A stretch of DNA of 64,000 nt from Acidobacteria bacterium 28-1 (GCA_002050365.1 MWYZ01000038.1:1-64000); one strand, 5' to 3'. Numbered from the stretch's first letter, positions 30,276 to 39,492 are shown. Notes: generated by a model from the sequence alone, not told the origin. Translations and numbers: made by a program.

Positions 30276-30494
30276 GTGTTTGGGCTATTGATAGACAAAT
30301 ACCCGAAAGAGACGCGCGAAAAACTGCGGAAATTACCGGCGTTAGCTTCGCGCGGCGCAGTCGTCATAAAATCTCTGGCGGCTTGTTTTGATTTGTTAGT
30401 AGTGATTATTAGTTTTGCTTCGGTTAGTGCATTGTTTATTTGCCTTTTCGTGGTTCTATTGGCCGCATTTTGGAGCTATTCTACTTTGGCGTAA
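30276..30494 (+). CDS. Hypothetical membrane protein
   Basis: 72-aa ORF with one long hydrophobic stretch. Confidence 0.35.
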   Translation: MFGLLIDKYPKETREKLRKLPALASRGAVVIKSLAACFDLLVVIISFASVSALFICLFVVLLAAFWSYSTLA

Positions 30495-30841
30495 CATTAA
30501 TAATCTTGTTCAACGGGGTGTTAGTCTAATCTTCTGATCCGGTATATTTATCACGATAACCACAATTATAAGTATAAGGATAATCATAAAAAGAGGTATT
30601 AAAATTCTAATACTCCAATCTTTTCCAAATTGATTTTTAATAGAGTTTTTTAATTTTCGCTTAAAAGTCTTTGTCTTGTTAATTTTACGTCCCTTTGATT
30701 GCATAATGTAAATAAAATTCCCTAATTTAACTAAATGGTAAACCTTCTTTTTCTCATTTTGCAACTTTTTATTTCTAAAGGCGTGTCTTTAATCGAAAGG
30801 CAGGTGGGTAACTCCTTTCATTATACTTTAGTACTCCTAAA

Positions 30842-30882
30842 AGAAAAGCCGTGAGTTCTGACGCTCACGGCTTTTCTTTTTT
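30842..30882. terminator. Bidirectional stem-loop terminator
   Basis: agaaaagccgtgag ttctgacg ctcacggcttttct. Confidence 0.8.
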
Positions 30883-30985
30883 CTGATTATTGATTTACTT
30901 TAATTTTAGATTGTAAAGTTAAATTTTTATGCTTTTCAATAAAACATCTATAAATTTTGAGAGATTGATCATCGCCAAACCAAAT

Positions 30986-31507
30986 TTAAGTAATGTTGTT
31001 TTCGAGCCACTCTTTCAATTTGTCAAAGTTCTCTGTTGTATAATGGGAAGGCTCACTGTTTGTCATAATTTTTACGCGCGTAAGACTTGGTTCAGCTAAA
31101 ATGAGTATTTCCCAGTAATCATCTGCGTTTCGTTTATAAAATTGAAGACGGGTGGAGCTTGTATCTGATAACAAATCAAATCCTTTTTCTTGGAGTAGAT
31201 ATACAATGATTGTGGTAGTTGGCGGCAATCCCGGCGCAGGATTTGCGCCCGACAACCAAGCACCATATTTGAGAGGTTCAGACGAACGCCTTGTTATCAA
31301 ATAACCTTCACGTTTCCGTTGGTGTCGGCGGCTCAAATACAAAAGCGTGGTCAGTTTTTCTTGGCGGAAATAACAATACAAATGTTTTATTTGGGTTTGG
31401 CGCATTTGAAGATGCGGCGAGTATTTATGCGGGACGCAATAATTATCCAGCCTATCAACTAAATTATAATCAGCACGCCGCCTAATAAGGACTTTTGCAT
31501 TTTTCAA
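30986..31507 (-). CDS. Hypothetical protein; N-terminal half may be spurious
   Basis: 173-aa ORF; the C-terminal part (DDYWEILILAEPSLTRVKIMTNSEP...) looks protein-like. Confidence 0.3.
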   Translation of the reverse strand: MKNAKVLIRRRADYNLVDRLDNYCVPHKYSPHLQMRQTQIKHLYCYFRQEKLTTLLYLSRRHQRKREGYLITRRSSEPLKYGAWLSGANPAPGLPPTTTIIVYLLQEKGFDLLSDTSSTRLQFYKRNADDYWEILILAEPSLTRVKIMTNSEPSHYTTENFDKLKEWLENNIT

Positions 31508-31646
31508 ATATGTATCTGAAAATATAGCTGTTATGTGTTAGTTTCGAGTGTTACCGAGTGAACACAGTTTTATTATCCACTGTATAGTACTCTATAATAC
31601 CTTGTAACTGTTGGCAAATTAAGACTTATATGTTTGGAGCAAGCAT
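31490..31646 (+). repeat. Left copy of ~157/160-bp direct repeat (attL; exact 24-bp core 31623-31646)
   Basis: Aligns with 44082-44241 at roughly 88% by eye; the core gacttatatgtttggagcaagcat is identical. Confidence 0.9.
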
Positions 31647-31765
31647 AAGACATTCTCTTTTGTAATGCTTCAAGCCTTTTATTATCTATTAGTTACAAGC
31701 CTTAGAAACGTCTCTAAAATTGAGATGTATCTAATAATGTAGCCATTCGGCTGCAAAATCCGCTT

Positions 31766-32821
31766 TTAGACTGCTTTTGCGAACTTTCTGTTTTCCATTT
31801 TCTTAATGGCATCCGCTTTATAACTTTCCGACGGGTGAGCATACCGGGAAATTGTCTTTAATCCGCTATGACCTAGAATCTGCGACAAGGTAAGCAAATC
31901 AACTCCATTCTCGACGGCACGGCTGGCGAATGTATGACGGCAATCGTAAAGCCGGAAATTCATCTTCAATCGCTCCATTGTCCGAATGTGCATCTTGTCT
32001 ATCGTTTCGGTTGCAGCGCGGAAATCTTCGTCGTTTTGCGGAAATAAGTTTTCACCTTTGAATCTTTGCAGACGACCTTTAAGAACCGCGCTTGCCTTTG
32101 CGGAAAGATGAACTTGCCTCAAACTCGCTTTTGTTTTGCCCTTTGTAATTTTCAAAAAACCTTGATTAAGAAAAACTTCGCTTCGTTTTATTCGATAAAT
32201 TTCACCGCATCGCATACCACTTTGAAGCATTAAAATTGCCACGTCTTGAAGCGGCTGCGGAGCTGCAAGCAAGTAAACCTTTTCTTCGTCGTCTGTTAAA
32301 ACGTGAAAATCCGCGTCATTCTCTTTTAACAGCTTGACGTTTTGCGCTGGATTATTACGCAAGACATCTTCATTTACCAACCTTTTGAAAATCTTCTTTA
32401 GCGTAATCAATTCACGGTTGACCGTGCCGCGTGTGATTTTGTCCTTTGTCTTTCTCGACGTTTGACCGCTTCGCCAAACGACGAACTTTTCAACGTCTTT
32501 CGCTTCGATTGCATCCGTTTTCTTTTTTCCGAAAAATTCAGTCAAAACTTGAACCGCGAACCGCTCGCGCCGTTCGGTTGTCTGTTCGGCGTGGCTAACC
32601 ATTGACCACTTGAGAAAATCACTCGCGGCGGCGGCGAATGTCGGCGCATCTTTCTTCGGCTTGATGCCGATGCGCCCTAACGCTAATTCGTGCCGGAAAG
32701 CCGCTTCAATCGTCAAAGCATCGCGCTTATTCGAGCATTTTGTTGATTGCTGGACAAGCGAGCCGTCAAAGGTGAATTTCATCCAAAAAAACTTTGAATT
32801 TTCGCGTTTATATAAACTCAT
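31766..32821 (-). CDS. Tyrosine recombinase/integrase
   Basis: Catalytic motifs SGMRCGEIYR, RLYDCRHTFASRA, LGHSGLKTISRYAH. Confidence 0.95.
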   Translation of the reverse strand: MSLYKRENSKFFWMKFTFDGSLVQQSTKCSNKRDALTIEAAFRHELALGRIGIKPKKDAPTFAAAASDFLKWSMVSHAEQTTERRERFAVQVLTEFFGKKKTDAIEAKDVEKFVVWRSGQTSRKTKDKITRGTVNRELITLKKIFKRLVNEDVLRNNPAQNVKLLKENDADFHVLTDDEEKVYLLAAPQPLQDVAILMLQSGMRCGEIYRIKRSEVFLNQGFLKITKGKTKASLRQVHLSAKASAVLKGRLQRFKGENLFPQNDEDFRAATETIDKMHIRTMERLKMNFRLYDCRHTFASRAVENGVDLLTLSQILGHSGLKTISRYAHPSESYKADAIKKMENRKFAKAV

Positions 32822-33581
32822 TATTTTTGCTCCTTTTTGTAGACTTTGCTGTTCCTTCTTTTATAAGTTCCCGGTTTGCTTCGCGCTTGGCTTTTCTTTC
32901 GGCTTTTTCTTCCGGCGTTAAATTGCGATAACGGCGCGTTCTTAAAATGCCAAAACACGGAGCAGAGCAAGTTTTTGATTCTTCGCGTTTTGCCCAAAAG
33001 ACGCGATTGCAAATCTCACAGGCTCGCAGCCTATCAAGATTTATAGTGCTGATTAATTCTAAAAAAACCGGGAGACTTGCTCTAAATTCACCGTCTTTTT
33101 CTGTAATTGGAATCGAAATTTCCAAGCTAGGTTTGTGCCAGGAAGAGTTTTCTGTTTTTTTCTTTTTTTCAGACACCCTGTCAATCACTAATTTAATATT
33201 TTTGCGTGTTTGGTAAATTTCTTCGTAAGTGATAATTACAGCGTCCAATAAAGCCTTGTATCGCCGCCTATCTAAATCGTTGTTCGACTCCGCCGACTTA
33301 TTAAACCAACAGTTGAATATATTTGTTTTGGCTTCTCTGTCGAAGTCTTTGAAACATTCATCAAAAATATCAGACCACAAATCTACGTCAGTTTTTTGTT
33401 CTTGTAACAACCATTCATTGGTGAATGCTTCTATCACCTTGCCCGCGTTAGGCATATCAGCATCAGGCGGAACTAAATTAACCATTTTAAGAATAGCAGC
33501 CAGTTCTGGCAGACATTTATACTTTGCCCTTGATTTCTTTTCCGTTTGTTGCAAGCCTTCACTCTTTTTCTTTTTAGGCAT
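32808..33581 (-). CDS. Hypothetical protein with C-terminal CGNR-like zinc finger
   Basis: RLRACEICNRVFWAKREESKTCSAPCFGILRTRRYRNLTPEEKA. Confidence 0.6.
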   Translation of the reverse strand: MPKKKKSEGLQQTEKKSRAKYKCLPELAAILKMVNLVPPDADMPNAGKVIEAFTNEWLLQEQKTDVDLWSDIFDECFKDFDREAKTNIFNCWFNKSAESNNDLDRRRYKALLDAVIITYEEIYQTRKNIKLVIDRVSEKKKKTENSSWHKPSLEISIPITEKDGEFRASLPVFLELISTINLDRLRACEICNRVFWAKREESKTCSAPCFGILRTRRYRNLTPEEKAERKAKREANRELIKEGTAKSTKRSKNNEFI

Positions 33582-33768
33582 ATTTTTGAAACCGTGTAAC
33601 GCTTAATTGCTACATTGTGTTTATTAAAAGTTACATTTCCTATAACGCTTACTCGACATTTTTTGCTTGATAAATTAAAACAAGTTTTTTGTTGCAAATA
33701 GCACACTAGATAACGTAGCATAGCCTTAACTTGTTAGCAAGTAAAAGTAACACAAGGAGTGAAATAAA

Positions 33769-34002
33769 ATGAATTTGAATGTTATGGAGAGAAACCAAAT
33801 GACGCAATCAAACGTTACAAATAATAAATTTGCGTATTCAGTTGAAGAAATCAGCGAACAAACCACGCTTTCAAAAGCCTTTCTGCGAAACGAGATTCGC
33901 GCCGGACATTTAAAAGCAAATCGTTTCGGACGGCGTGTTTTAGTGCTGTCTGAAAATTTACAGAATTATTTAAAAAAAGGAGAAATCGAAGATGCAAAAT
34001 GA
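33769..34002 (+). CDS. Excisionase-family helix-turn-helix protein
   Basis: FAYSVEEISEQTTLSKAFLRNEIRAGHLKANRFGRRVLVLSENLQNYL. Confidence 0.75.
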   Translation: MNLNVMERNQMTQSNVTNNKFAYSVEEISEQTTLSKAFLRNEIRAGHLKANRFGRRVLVLSENLQNYLKKGEIEDAK

Positions 34003-34264
34003 AAAAGCCGTCGCGACAAACAACGGCTTCAATAAAATAAACAAACAATTAACTATGACAAATTCTACACAAAAAACAGAAATAAAGCAATCGAAATTAA
34101 ACTTCGGCAATCCGCCGGAAATAATAATTTGTTTTGCTTGCCATCGCGAAAGGGAATTTGACGGATACATTTTCCGTCTCGTTCGCGTGTGCGCCGATTG
34201 CCGAACCGAAAGCGAGGTTTTGATAACCCGAAAACGATTTGAGCGGCGGAGGGCAAGCAAATGA
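33992..34264 (+). CDS. Small zinc-ribbon-like hypothetical protein
   Basis: ICFACHREREFDGYIFRLVRVCADCRTE; overlaps neighbours in a tight gene string. Confidence 0.5.
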   Translation: MQNEKAVATNNGFNKINKQLTMTNSTQKTEIKQSKLNFGNPPEIIICFACHREREFDGYIFRLVRVCADCRTESEVLITRKRFERRRASK

Positions 34265-36621
34265 ATCAAATTTTAGAACACGCAAGAAAATATCATCGGC
34301 GAGGCTGGCAGCCTTTGCCAATCGCTTACGGCTCAAAAAACCCGAACTTTTCCGGCTGGCAGAAATTTCAAACCACCGAAGCGGATTTGCCTAACCATTT
34401 CAACGTCGCGGCTCAAAACATTGGAGTTTTGCTGCACAACGGCTTGACGGATGTTGATTTGGACTCGCCTGAAGCGGTCAAGATTGCCGATTACTTTTTA
34501 CCGCCGACCGACGCTGTTTTCGGACGCGCAAGCAAAATGCGTTCGCATCGAATTTTCAAATGCAAAGGCGCGGCGTTTGAGAAATTCAATAATCCGTTTC
34601 TTGTAAGTTCTAAAGACGAGAAGGAACGAAAAAACGCTTGCATTGTCGAGATTCGCACGGGCAACGGACTGCAAACAGTCTTTCCCGGCTCGACGCACTC
34701 AAGCGGCGAAGTTGTCGAATGGCACACGGACGGCGAACCGCTTCAAGTTGACGCTCAAAACTTGCGCCGGGCGGTTGCTCTGATGGCTTCAGCGTGCCTT
34801 ATTTCCACGTTTTGGCGCGGTGGTGTGCGGCAAGATTTAACAATGGCGGTGGGCGGTGCATTACTGCGAAACGGCTTTGATGTGCCGCAGGTGAAAAAAT
34901 TTATCAAAGCAATTTGTTTTGCGGCAAGCGATGAAGAAACCGCCGACCGATTGAAAGCAGTGGACGCAACGGCGCAAAAATTAAAGAGCGGTAAAAATGT
35001 TTACGGCTTTCCCAAACTTGCCGAATTGACGGACAACAAACTTGTTGAAAACGTTTGTAAATGGCTTCAAATTGAAAGCAGACAAGACGGCGAACCCGTT
35101 CACCAAACCGACGCGCCCGCCGAATTTACAGGCGAACCGAAACCGCTCGATTTAACTTTGAAACCAGTTGAACCGCTTGACGATGATTGCCTGCCGAAAG
35201 TGCTTGTTGATTGGTTGAGACCAGCTTCAAAAGTTATCGGATGTCCGTTTGATTTTCTCGTTTTATCGGCGGTGATTATGGTTGGGAGTATTATCGGCTC
35301 ACGGCTTCGCGTGAAACCTTTGCGCCATTCGGATTGGTTTGTAGTTCCTAACCTTTACGGCGGATGCGTCGGTTTGCCGTCCACAAAGAAAACGCCCGCG
35401 CTCGACGAAACTCGCAAACCGATTTTGGAATTACAGGCGAAAGCCCGTAAAGAGTTTTCGGATAAAATAAAAGATTTTGTGATTGAAGCGAAATGTTACG
35501 AACGGGATACAGCCGCAGTTTATAAAGAAAAACTAGGATTGACGGAAACAAAAGGGAAAATCAATTCGTTGACCGAACCCAACACGCCTGTTTTGAAGCG
35601 TTACGAAACCAACGATATAACCACGCCGAAGCTCGCGCAATTTCTTTCCGAAAATCCGATTGGTTTATTACAAAACCGCGATGAATTAGTTGGTTGGTTT
35701 AAATCGCTTGAAGCAGATTACGACCTCAACGCCCGGTCATTTATTTTGGAAGTTTGGAAAGGCGCGATTGCTTACGAACTGGCTAGAGTTGGAAACGGTG
35801 AAATTCAAATCACATCGGGAACGCTTTCGATTATCGGCGGAATTCAACCGTCAAAGCTGCAACGATACATCTCGGAAGCCTACTCATTCGACAATTCGGA
35901 CGGCTTGCCGCAGCGTTTTTTGTTCGCATACCCCGACACAAGCAAACGAAGCGAAAAGCCGACACAACCCGATTATGACGCAATGAGAGACGGCTATTCG
36001 GCGGTGAATCGGTTATGCAAAAAACTTGCCGAATTTGATTTTAGCGGAAAAGTAATCGGCGCGAATGGTGACATATTTCAAATCGTCAAATTTAACGCCG
36101 AAGCTCAAGCCGTAGTTGACGAATGGCAAGCCGACACGGAAGCCGAAGCCGAAACCCTGCAAGTTGAAGATGAAGCATTTTCGGCATATCTCTACAAAAT
36201 GCCGAAAAGCTGCTTTGCCATCGCTTTAATTTTCCACTGTCTTGAACATATCAACGATGCCGCGTTCCCGGACGAAATGACAATCGAAACCACTTTGCGA
36301 GCGATTGCTTACACGGAAATTTTAATCACACACGCCCGGCGTGTTTTTGCGCTCGGCGAAAATCAAATCTTTTCTTTGGCGCAAATCCTAATCGGCAAAA
36401 TCAAAAAAGGCGAACTTGAGCAAGGTTTTACCGCTTACGAAATCAAACGTAAGCAGTGGAGCGGACTGAAAACGCCTGACACGATAAAAGACGTTATCGT
36501 TTTGTTAATTGATTACGGCTATTTGCTGGAATTGCCGACAAGCGGCGAACCCGGCAGACCAACAATAAAATACGCCTTTCATCCTTCATTGGAAACGGAG
36601 AAAAAAGATGAAGTGGAATAA
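34261..36621 (+). CDS. Prim-Pol (bifunctional primase/polymerase N-terminal) plus DUF3987-like replication protein
   Basis: N-terminus RRGWQPLPIAYGSKNPNFSGWQKF...NIGVLLHNGLTDVDLDSPEA; C-terminal region NIYGG/PSTKKTP, RDELVGWFKSL, LSIIGGIQPSKL typical of DUF3987. Confidence 0.85.
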   Translation: MNQILEHARKYHRRGWQPLPIAYGSKNPNFSGWQKFQTTEADLPNHFNVAAQNIGVLLHNGLTDVDLDSPEAVKIADYFLPPTDAVFGRASKMRSHRIFKCKGAAFEKFNNPFLVSSKDEKERKNACIVEIRTGNGLQTVFPGSTHSSGEVVEWHTDGEPLQVDAQNLRRAVALMASACLISTFWRGGVRQDLTMAVGGALLRNGFDVPQVKKFIKAICFAASDEETADRLKAVDATAQKLKSGKNVYGFPKLAELTDNKLVENVCKWLQIESRQDGEPVHQTDAPAEFTGEPKPLDLTLKPVEPLDDDCLPKVLVDWLRPASKVIGCPFDFLVLSAVIMVGSIIGSRLRVKPLRHSDWFVVPNLYGGCVGLPSTKKTPALDETRKPILELQAKARKEFSDKIKDFVIEAKCYERDTAAVYKEKLGLTETKGKINSLTEPNTPVLKRYETNDITTPKLAQFLSENPIGLLQNRDELVGWFKSLEADYDLNARSFILEVWKGAIAYELARVGNGEIQITSGTLSIIGGIQPSKLQRYISEAYSFDNSDGLPQRFLFAYPDTSKRSEKPTQPDYDAMRDGYSAVNRLCKKLAEFDFSGKVIGANGDIFQIVKFNAEAQAVVDEWQADTEAEAETLQVEDEAFSAYLYKMPKSCFAIALIFHCLEHINDAAFPDEMTIETTLRAIAYTEILITHARRVFALGENQIFSLAQILIGKIKKGELEQGFTAYEIKRKQWSGLKTPDTIKDVIVLLIDYGYLLELPTSGEPGRPTIKYAFHPSLETEKKDEVE

Positions 36622-37174
36622 CCGATTGAAATCAGTATTAACCAAACCCGAAGAAAGCGTTTTTTCGGGAGAATGTCTAGAAACGCAACTGCGAATAACT
36701 GCGGAAACTCCGCTTAAGTTAGTTTCCGCAGTTATTCGCAGTGACGAGTTTAGACATTTTCCCAAAAACAACTATGAACTTGCAGACATCAAAAGCGAAA
36801 AACTTCACGAAGTCTTAAACCGATTTATCGAAAGCGGAATCACATTTGACGTTTCCGCCGACGATTTTCAAATCATTGACCGGGCGCAAATCTTGAAGGC
36901 TTCGGACAAGGAATTTCTCAAACTGAACGGCGCGGCAATTCTCTGCCAACTTCAACAATCGCTTTTGATGAAACACTTGTTTTCACATTCGCCGGAACAG
37001 TTTGAAGATTTTTGTTTTGAGATAATGGAACGGGAATCTCTAAACTCACCACTGCGAATAACTGACAAAACTCGATTCGAGATTTACTTTGAAGCGGTGG
37101 AAAGCGTCACGCGCAAGTGGTTTGCGGGTTTGCTTGGTGAAGAGTTAGACCCGGTATCGGATTTTATAAACTAA
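36608..37174 (+). CDS. Hypothetical protein encoded across iteron-like repeats
   Basis: 188-aa ORF overlapping the primase stop; contains the three DNA repeats. Confidence 0.55.
   Translation: MKWNNRLKSVLTKPEESVFSGECLETQLRITAETPLKLVSAVIRSDEFRHFPKNNYELADIKSEKLHEVLNRFIESGITFDVSADDFQIIDRAQILKASDKEFLKLNGAAILCQLQQSLLMKHLFSHSPEQFEDFCFEIMERESLNSPLRITDKTRFEIYFEAVESVTRKWFAGLLGEELDPVSDFIN
36673..36757. repeat. Inverted pair of iteron-like repeats
   Basis: ACTGCGAATAACTGCGGAAACT (36688-36709) and its exact reverse complement (36721-36742), plus outer ATGTCTA/TAGACAT. Confidence 0.9.
37036..37072 (+). repeat. Third iteron-like repeat copy
   Basis: tctctaaactcaccACTGCGAATAACTGacaAAACT matches the repeat unit and the flank of the inverted pair. 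Confidence 0.8.
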
Positions 37175-37262
37175 AAGGCATAGCAAGGGCAGCCTTTGAC
37201 AATAAAAACGCGCCATAGGACGCGCAAAAATCAGGAAAATTAAACAAACAGGAGAAAATACT

Positions 37263-37613
37263 ATGAATTTTAACAATGAACTAATAAAAGACAAAAACGA
37301 ATTTGCCCGCGTCGTTCGCAAAATACAAGCATCCGGGATTACTGATGACGAAGAAATCAGCGAAATAATAGTGCGTGATTACCGGCATCTTTTTCGCGAA
37401 CTAAACGAACTCGAAAAGGAAAAAGCCGCTCACCAAGCGGAAACCTCTCTAATTGAGAAGGTTGTGGCGGAATCTAACCGGGAAAGTATCGAAGAAAAAG
37501 GGCATCCGGCTTTTGTGTGCCAGCGTATTGACGGCGTGAAGCAATTCAGACTATACGACGCTCTTACACAGGCAGAGATTGCCGAACTCAAAACAAACGG
37601 AATAATTCTTTAG
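37263..37613 (+). CDS. Hypothetical protein (mobile element)
   Basis: 116-aa ORF following aggagaaaatact RBS. Confidence 0.55.
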   Translation: MNFNNELIKDKNEFARVVRKIQASGITDDEEISEIIVRDYRHLFRELNELEKEKAAHQAETSLIEKVVAESNRESIEEKGHPAFVCQRIDGVKQFRLYDALTQAEIAELKTNGIIL

Positions 37614-37615
37614 TT

Positions 37616-37813
37616 ATGCAAAAAACAAACGCAAAATACACGCTAATGCTTCACAATAATCGGCATTTAATCATCAAGACATCCGAAAACGGCAACCCGC
37701 ACGTGATTGCCGAATGTTACCTTGAGCAAACAGCCGCTCAAATCTGCCAACTTTTAACAGATGCGGCGGACGCTGATTTAACTCCGGAAAATAACCAAAC
37801 AGAGCGGAAATAA
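37616..37813 (+). CDS. Hypothetical protein
   Basis: 65-aa ORF, closely spaced. Confidence 0.4.
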   Translation: MQKTNAKYTLMLHNNRHLIIKTSENGNPHVIAECYLEQTAAQICQLLTDAADADLTPENNQTERK

Positions 37814-37849
37814 CCGAAACGATAGAAATTTAGAGATTTTGATAGATAT

Positions 37850-38206
37850 ATGCCAAAACAAGCGAACAAAGAAAAAATACTGATTGCATTGATTGAAACA
37901 CCTTCAATCCGTGAAGCGTCAAAAAAATCCGGCATCGGCGAAGCGACCATTTACCGATATTTACAGGATAAGGATTTTCTTGCCGAATACCGAAACGCCC
38001 GAAGGCAAACGGTTGAATCGGCAATCGCACAGATGCAAAGCGCGGCATCCGAAGCGGTTGAAAGGTTAAAGGAACTGCAATACTGCGAAAATCCGGCGGT
38101 TGCGGCTCGATGCGCTCAAATTATTTTTGAAAATTCCATTAAAGGAATGGAAACGACCGATATTTTACAAAGATTGGAGATGCTGGAAAATGAACATTTT
38201 AAATAG
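37850..38206 (+). CDS. Terminase small-subunit-like HTH protein
   Basis: KILIALIETPSIREASKKSGIGEATIYRYLQDKDFLAEYRNARRQTVESAIAQMQSAASEAVERL: N-terminal HTH plus helical region typical of TerS-like proteins. Confidence 0.6.
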   Translation: MPKQANKEKILIALIETPSIREASKKSGIGEATIYRYLQDKDFLAEYRNARRQTVESAIAQMQSAASEAVERLKELQYCENPAVAARCAQIIFENSIKGMETTDILQRLEMLENEHFK

Positions 38207-38405
38207 ATTGAAGAAAATCGAAAACCAAATAACCGAAAACGATTCTGAATTTTGCGCGTGTCAGAAGCAAGCCGCGTTTAGAATTATCGAAACGCCGGAA
38301 GATGATGTTGAAGATTCAACCGCCATCTGTGCGGCGTGCCTCAAACCGCACGGCGAACCGATACACGCCGCTTTTAATATAAAGACAATCGGAGAAACTA
38401 AATGA
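38190..38405 (+). CDS. Small Cys-containing protein, paralogue 1
   Basis: MNILNRLKKIENQITENDSEFCACQKQ...ICAACLKPHGEPIHAAF; start at 38190 overlapping the TerS-like stop. Confidence 0.6.
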   Translation: MNILNRLKKIENQITENDSEFCACQKQAAFRIIETPEDDVEDSTAICAACLKPHGEPIHAAFNIKTIGETK

Positions 38406-38677
38406 ATATTTTGAACAGGCTAAAAAAACTCGAAAGTGAAGTAATTGGCGATTCAACCTTCTGCGATTGCAACGGGACGGAGCAGAAGGTTGAATTTCAG
38501 AAGCGCACTGTCGAATACGATGCTTACGCAACGGGCGTTTACGTGGCGTATCAAAATTCCGAAACGGCAAAAAAACTTGGGCTTGAAACGCCAAACGAAC
38601 CGCCGACAGTAGAGAATTGTCCGGCGTGCGGCAAACCGATAAACAAGCGCGTGATAATTCTCGAACTTATTAAATGA
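38402..38677 (+). CDS. Small Cys-containing protein, paralogue 2
   Basis: MNILNRLKKLESEVIGDSTFCDCNGTEQ...CPACGKPINKRVIILELIK; same N-terminus as the previous ORF. Confidence 0.6.
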   Translation: MNILNRLKKLESEVIGDSTFCDCNGTEQKVEFQKRTVEYDAYATGVYVAYQNSETAKKLGLETPNEPPTVENCPACGKPINKRVIILELIK

Positions 38678-38871
38678 AAATGGAGAAAATAAATATGAAC
38701 GACAAAATAACGAAAAACGAAGAACATTTCAACGAAATTCGCCGAAAAAAAGAGGCGGAAAACGAGGAAAAGCGTAGCCAAACAAAACGGCGGCTTGAAT
38801 CTGAATTTAACCGCCCGGATAACAATGTGATTGAAAAATTTAGAGGAGAAAATAATGAAAAAATTAGCTGA
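38674..38871 (+). CDS. Hypothetical charged protein
   Basis: 65-aa ORF in the overlapping gene string. Confidence 0.4.
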   Translation: MKMEKINMNDKITKNEEHFNEIRRKKEAENEEKRSQTKRRLESEFNRPDNNVIEKFRGENNEKIS

Positions 38872-39490
38872 AATAAAAAAAGGACTTGATTCGACTAACG
38901 CGAGAATTGCCGAACTCGAAACCGAGCTTAACAAGCAAACGGCGACCTTTGAAGCCACTCAAACGGCGTTCATCGCAGGCAAGGCGAATTTGCCCGCGCT
39001 TCACACCGAACAATCGAAATTATCGCTCCTCACGCAAGCGATTGAATCGTTAGAAGCAACTGCAAACGAATTGCGGACTACTTTTAACGAAGTCACGGCA
39101 GCCGAAACGCGGACTGCTTTAATCGAATCGGCAAGGGTAGCCGGGCGATGTGCCGAAACTCTTTTTGATGAAGCACTCGCTGACAGGCGCGAGCTGGATG
39201 ACGCAATCGGCGAACTTGCCGAAAAGTTCACCGACAGGATGCTTGAATTTCACGCGAAACGAAAATCATATTTGAAGTCACGCGGACAGCTTGAGCCGAC
39301 CACAAAAATTCCCGAAATTTCCGACGATGCTATCCTGCTGCTCGAAAAAAACCACCTAAATTTTCCGTCGATTCGATTCGGTTTGAGCTTTCAAGCGGCT
39401 TGCGAAGTAATTGAAAAAGAGCGGGAAAAATCAGAATTAGCCAAACGCCAAGCCGAAAAAGCGCGGCAAATGTCGTCCGGCAGATATTAA
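38855..39490 (+). CDS. Hypothetical coiled-coil protein
   Basis: MKKLAEIKKGLDSTNARIAELETELNKQTATFEA; start set at 38855 after aggagaaaata. Confidence 0.55.
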   Translation: MKKLAEIKKGLDSTNARIAELETELNKQTATFEATQTAFIAGKANLPALHTEQSKLSLLTQAIESLEATANELRTTFNEVTAAETRTALIESARVAGRCAETLFDEALADRRELDDAIGELAEKFTDRMLEFHAKRKSYLKSRGQLEPTTKIPEISDDAILLLEKNHLNFPSIRFGLSFQAACEVIEKEREKSELAKRQAEKARQMSSGRY

Positions 39491-39492
39491 AT

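Noticed and set aside
31291-31485. 64-aa plus-strand ORF MLSNNLHVSVGVGGSNTKAWSVFLGG...
   Set aside because: Overlaps the opposite-strand ORF; neither strand has a recognisable domain, so coding status is undecided.
36586-36771. 61-aa minus-strand ORF with SLRITAET-like peptide
   Set aside because: Arises because the inverted DNA repeat encodes the same peptide on both strands; not an independent gene.
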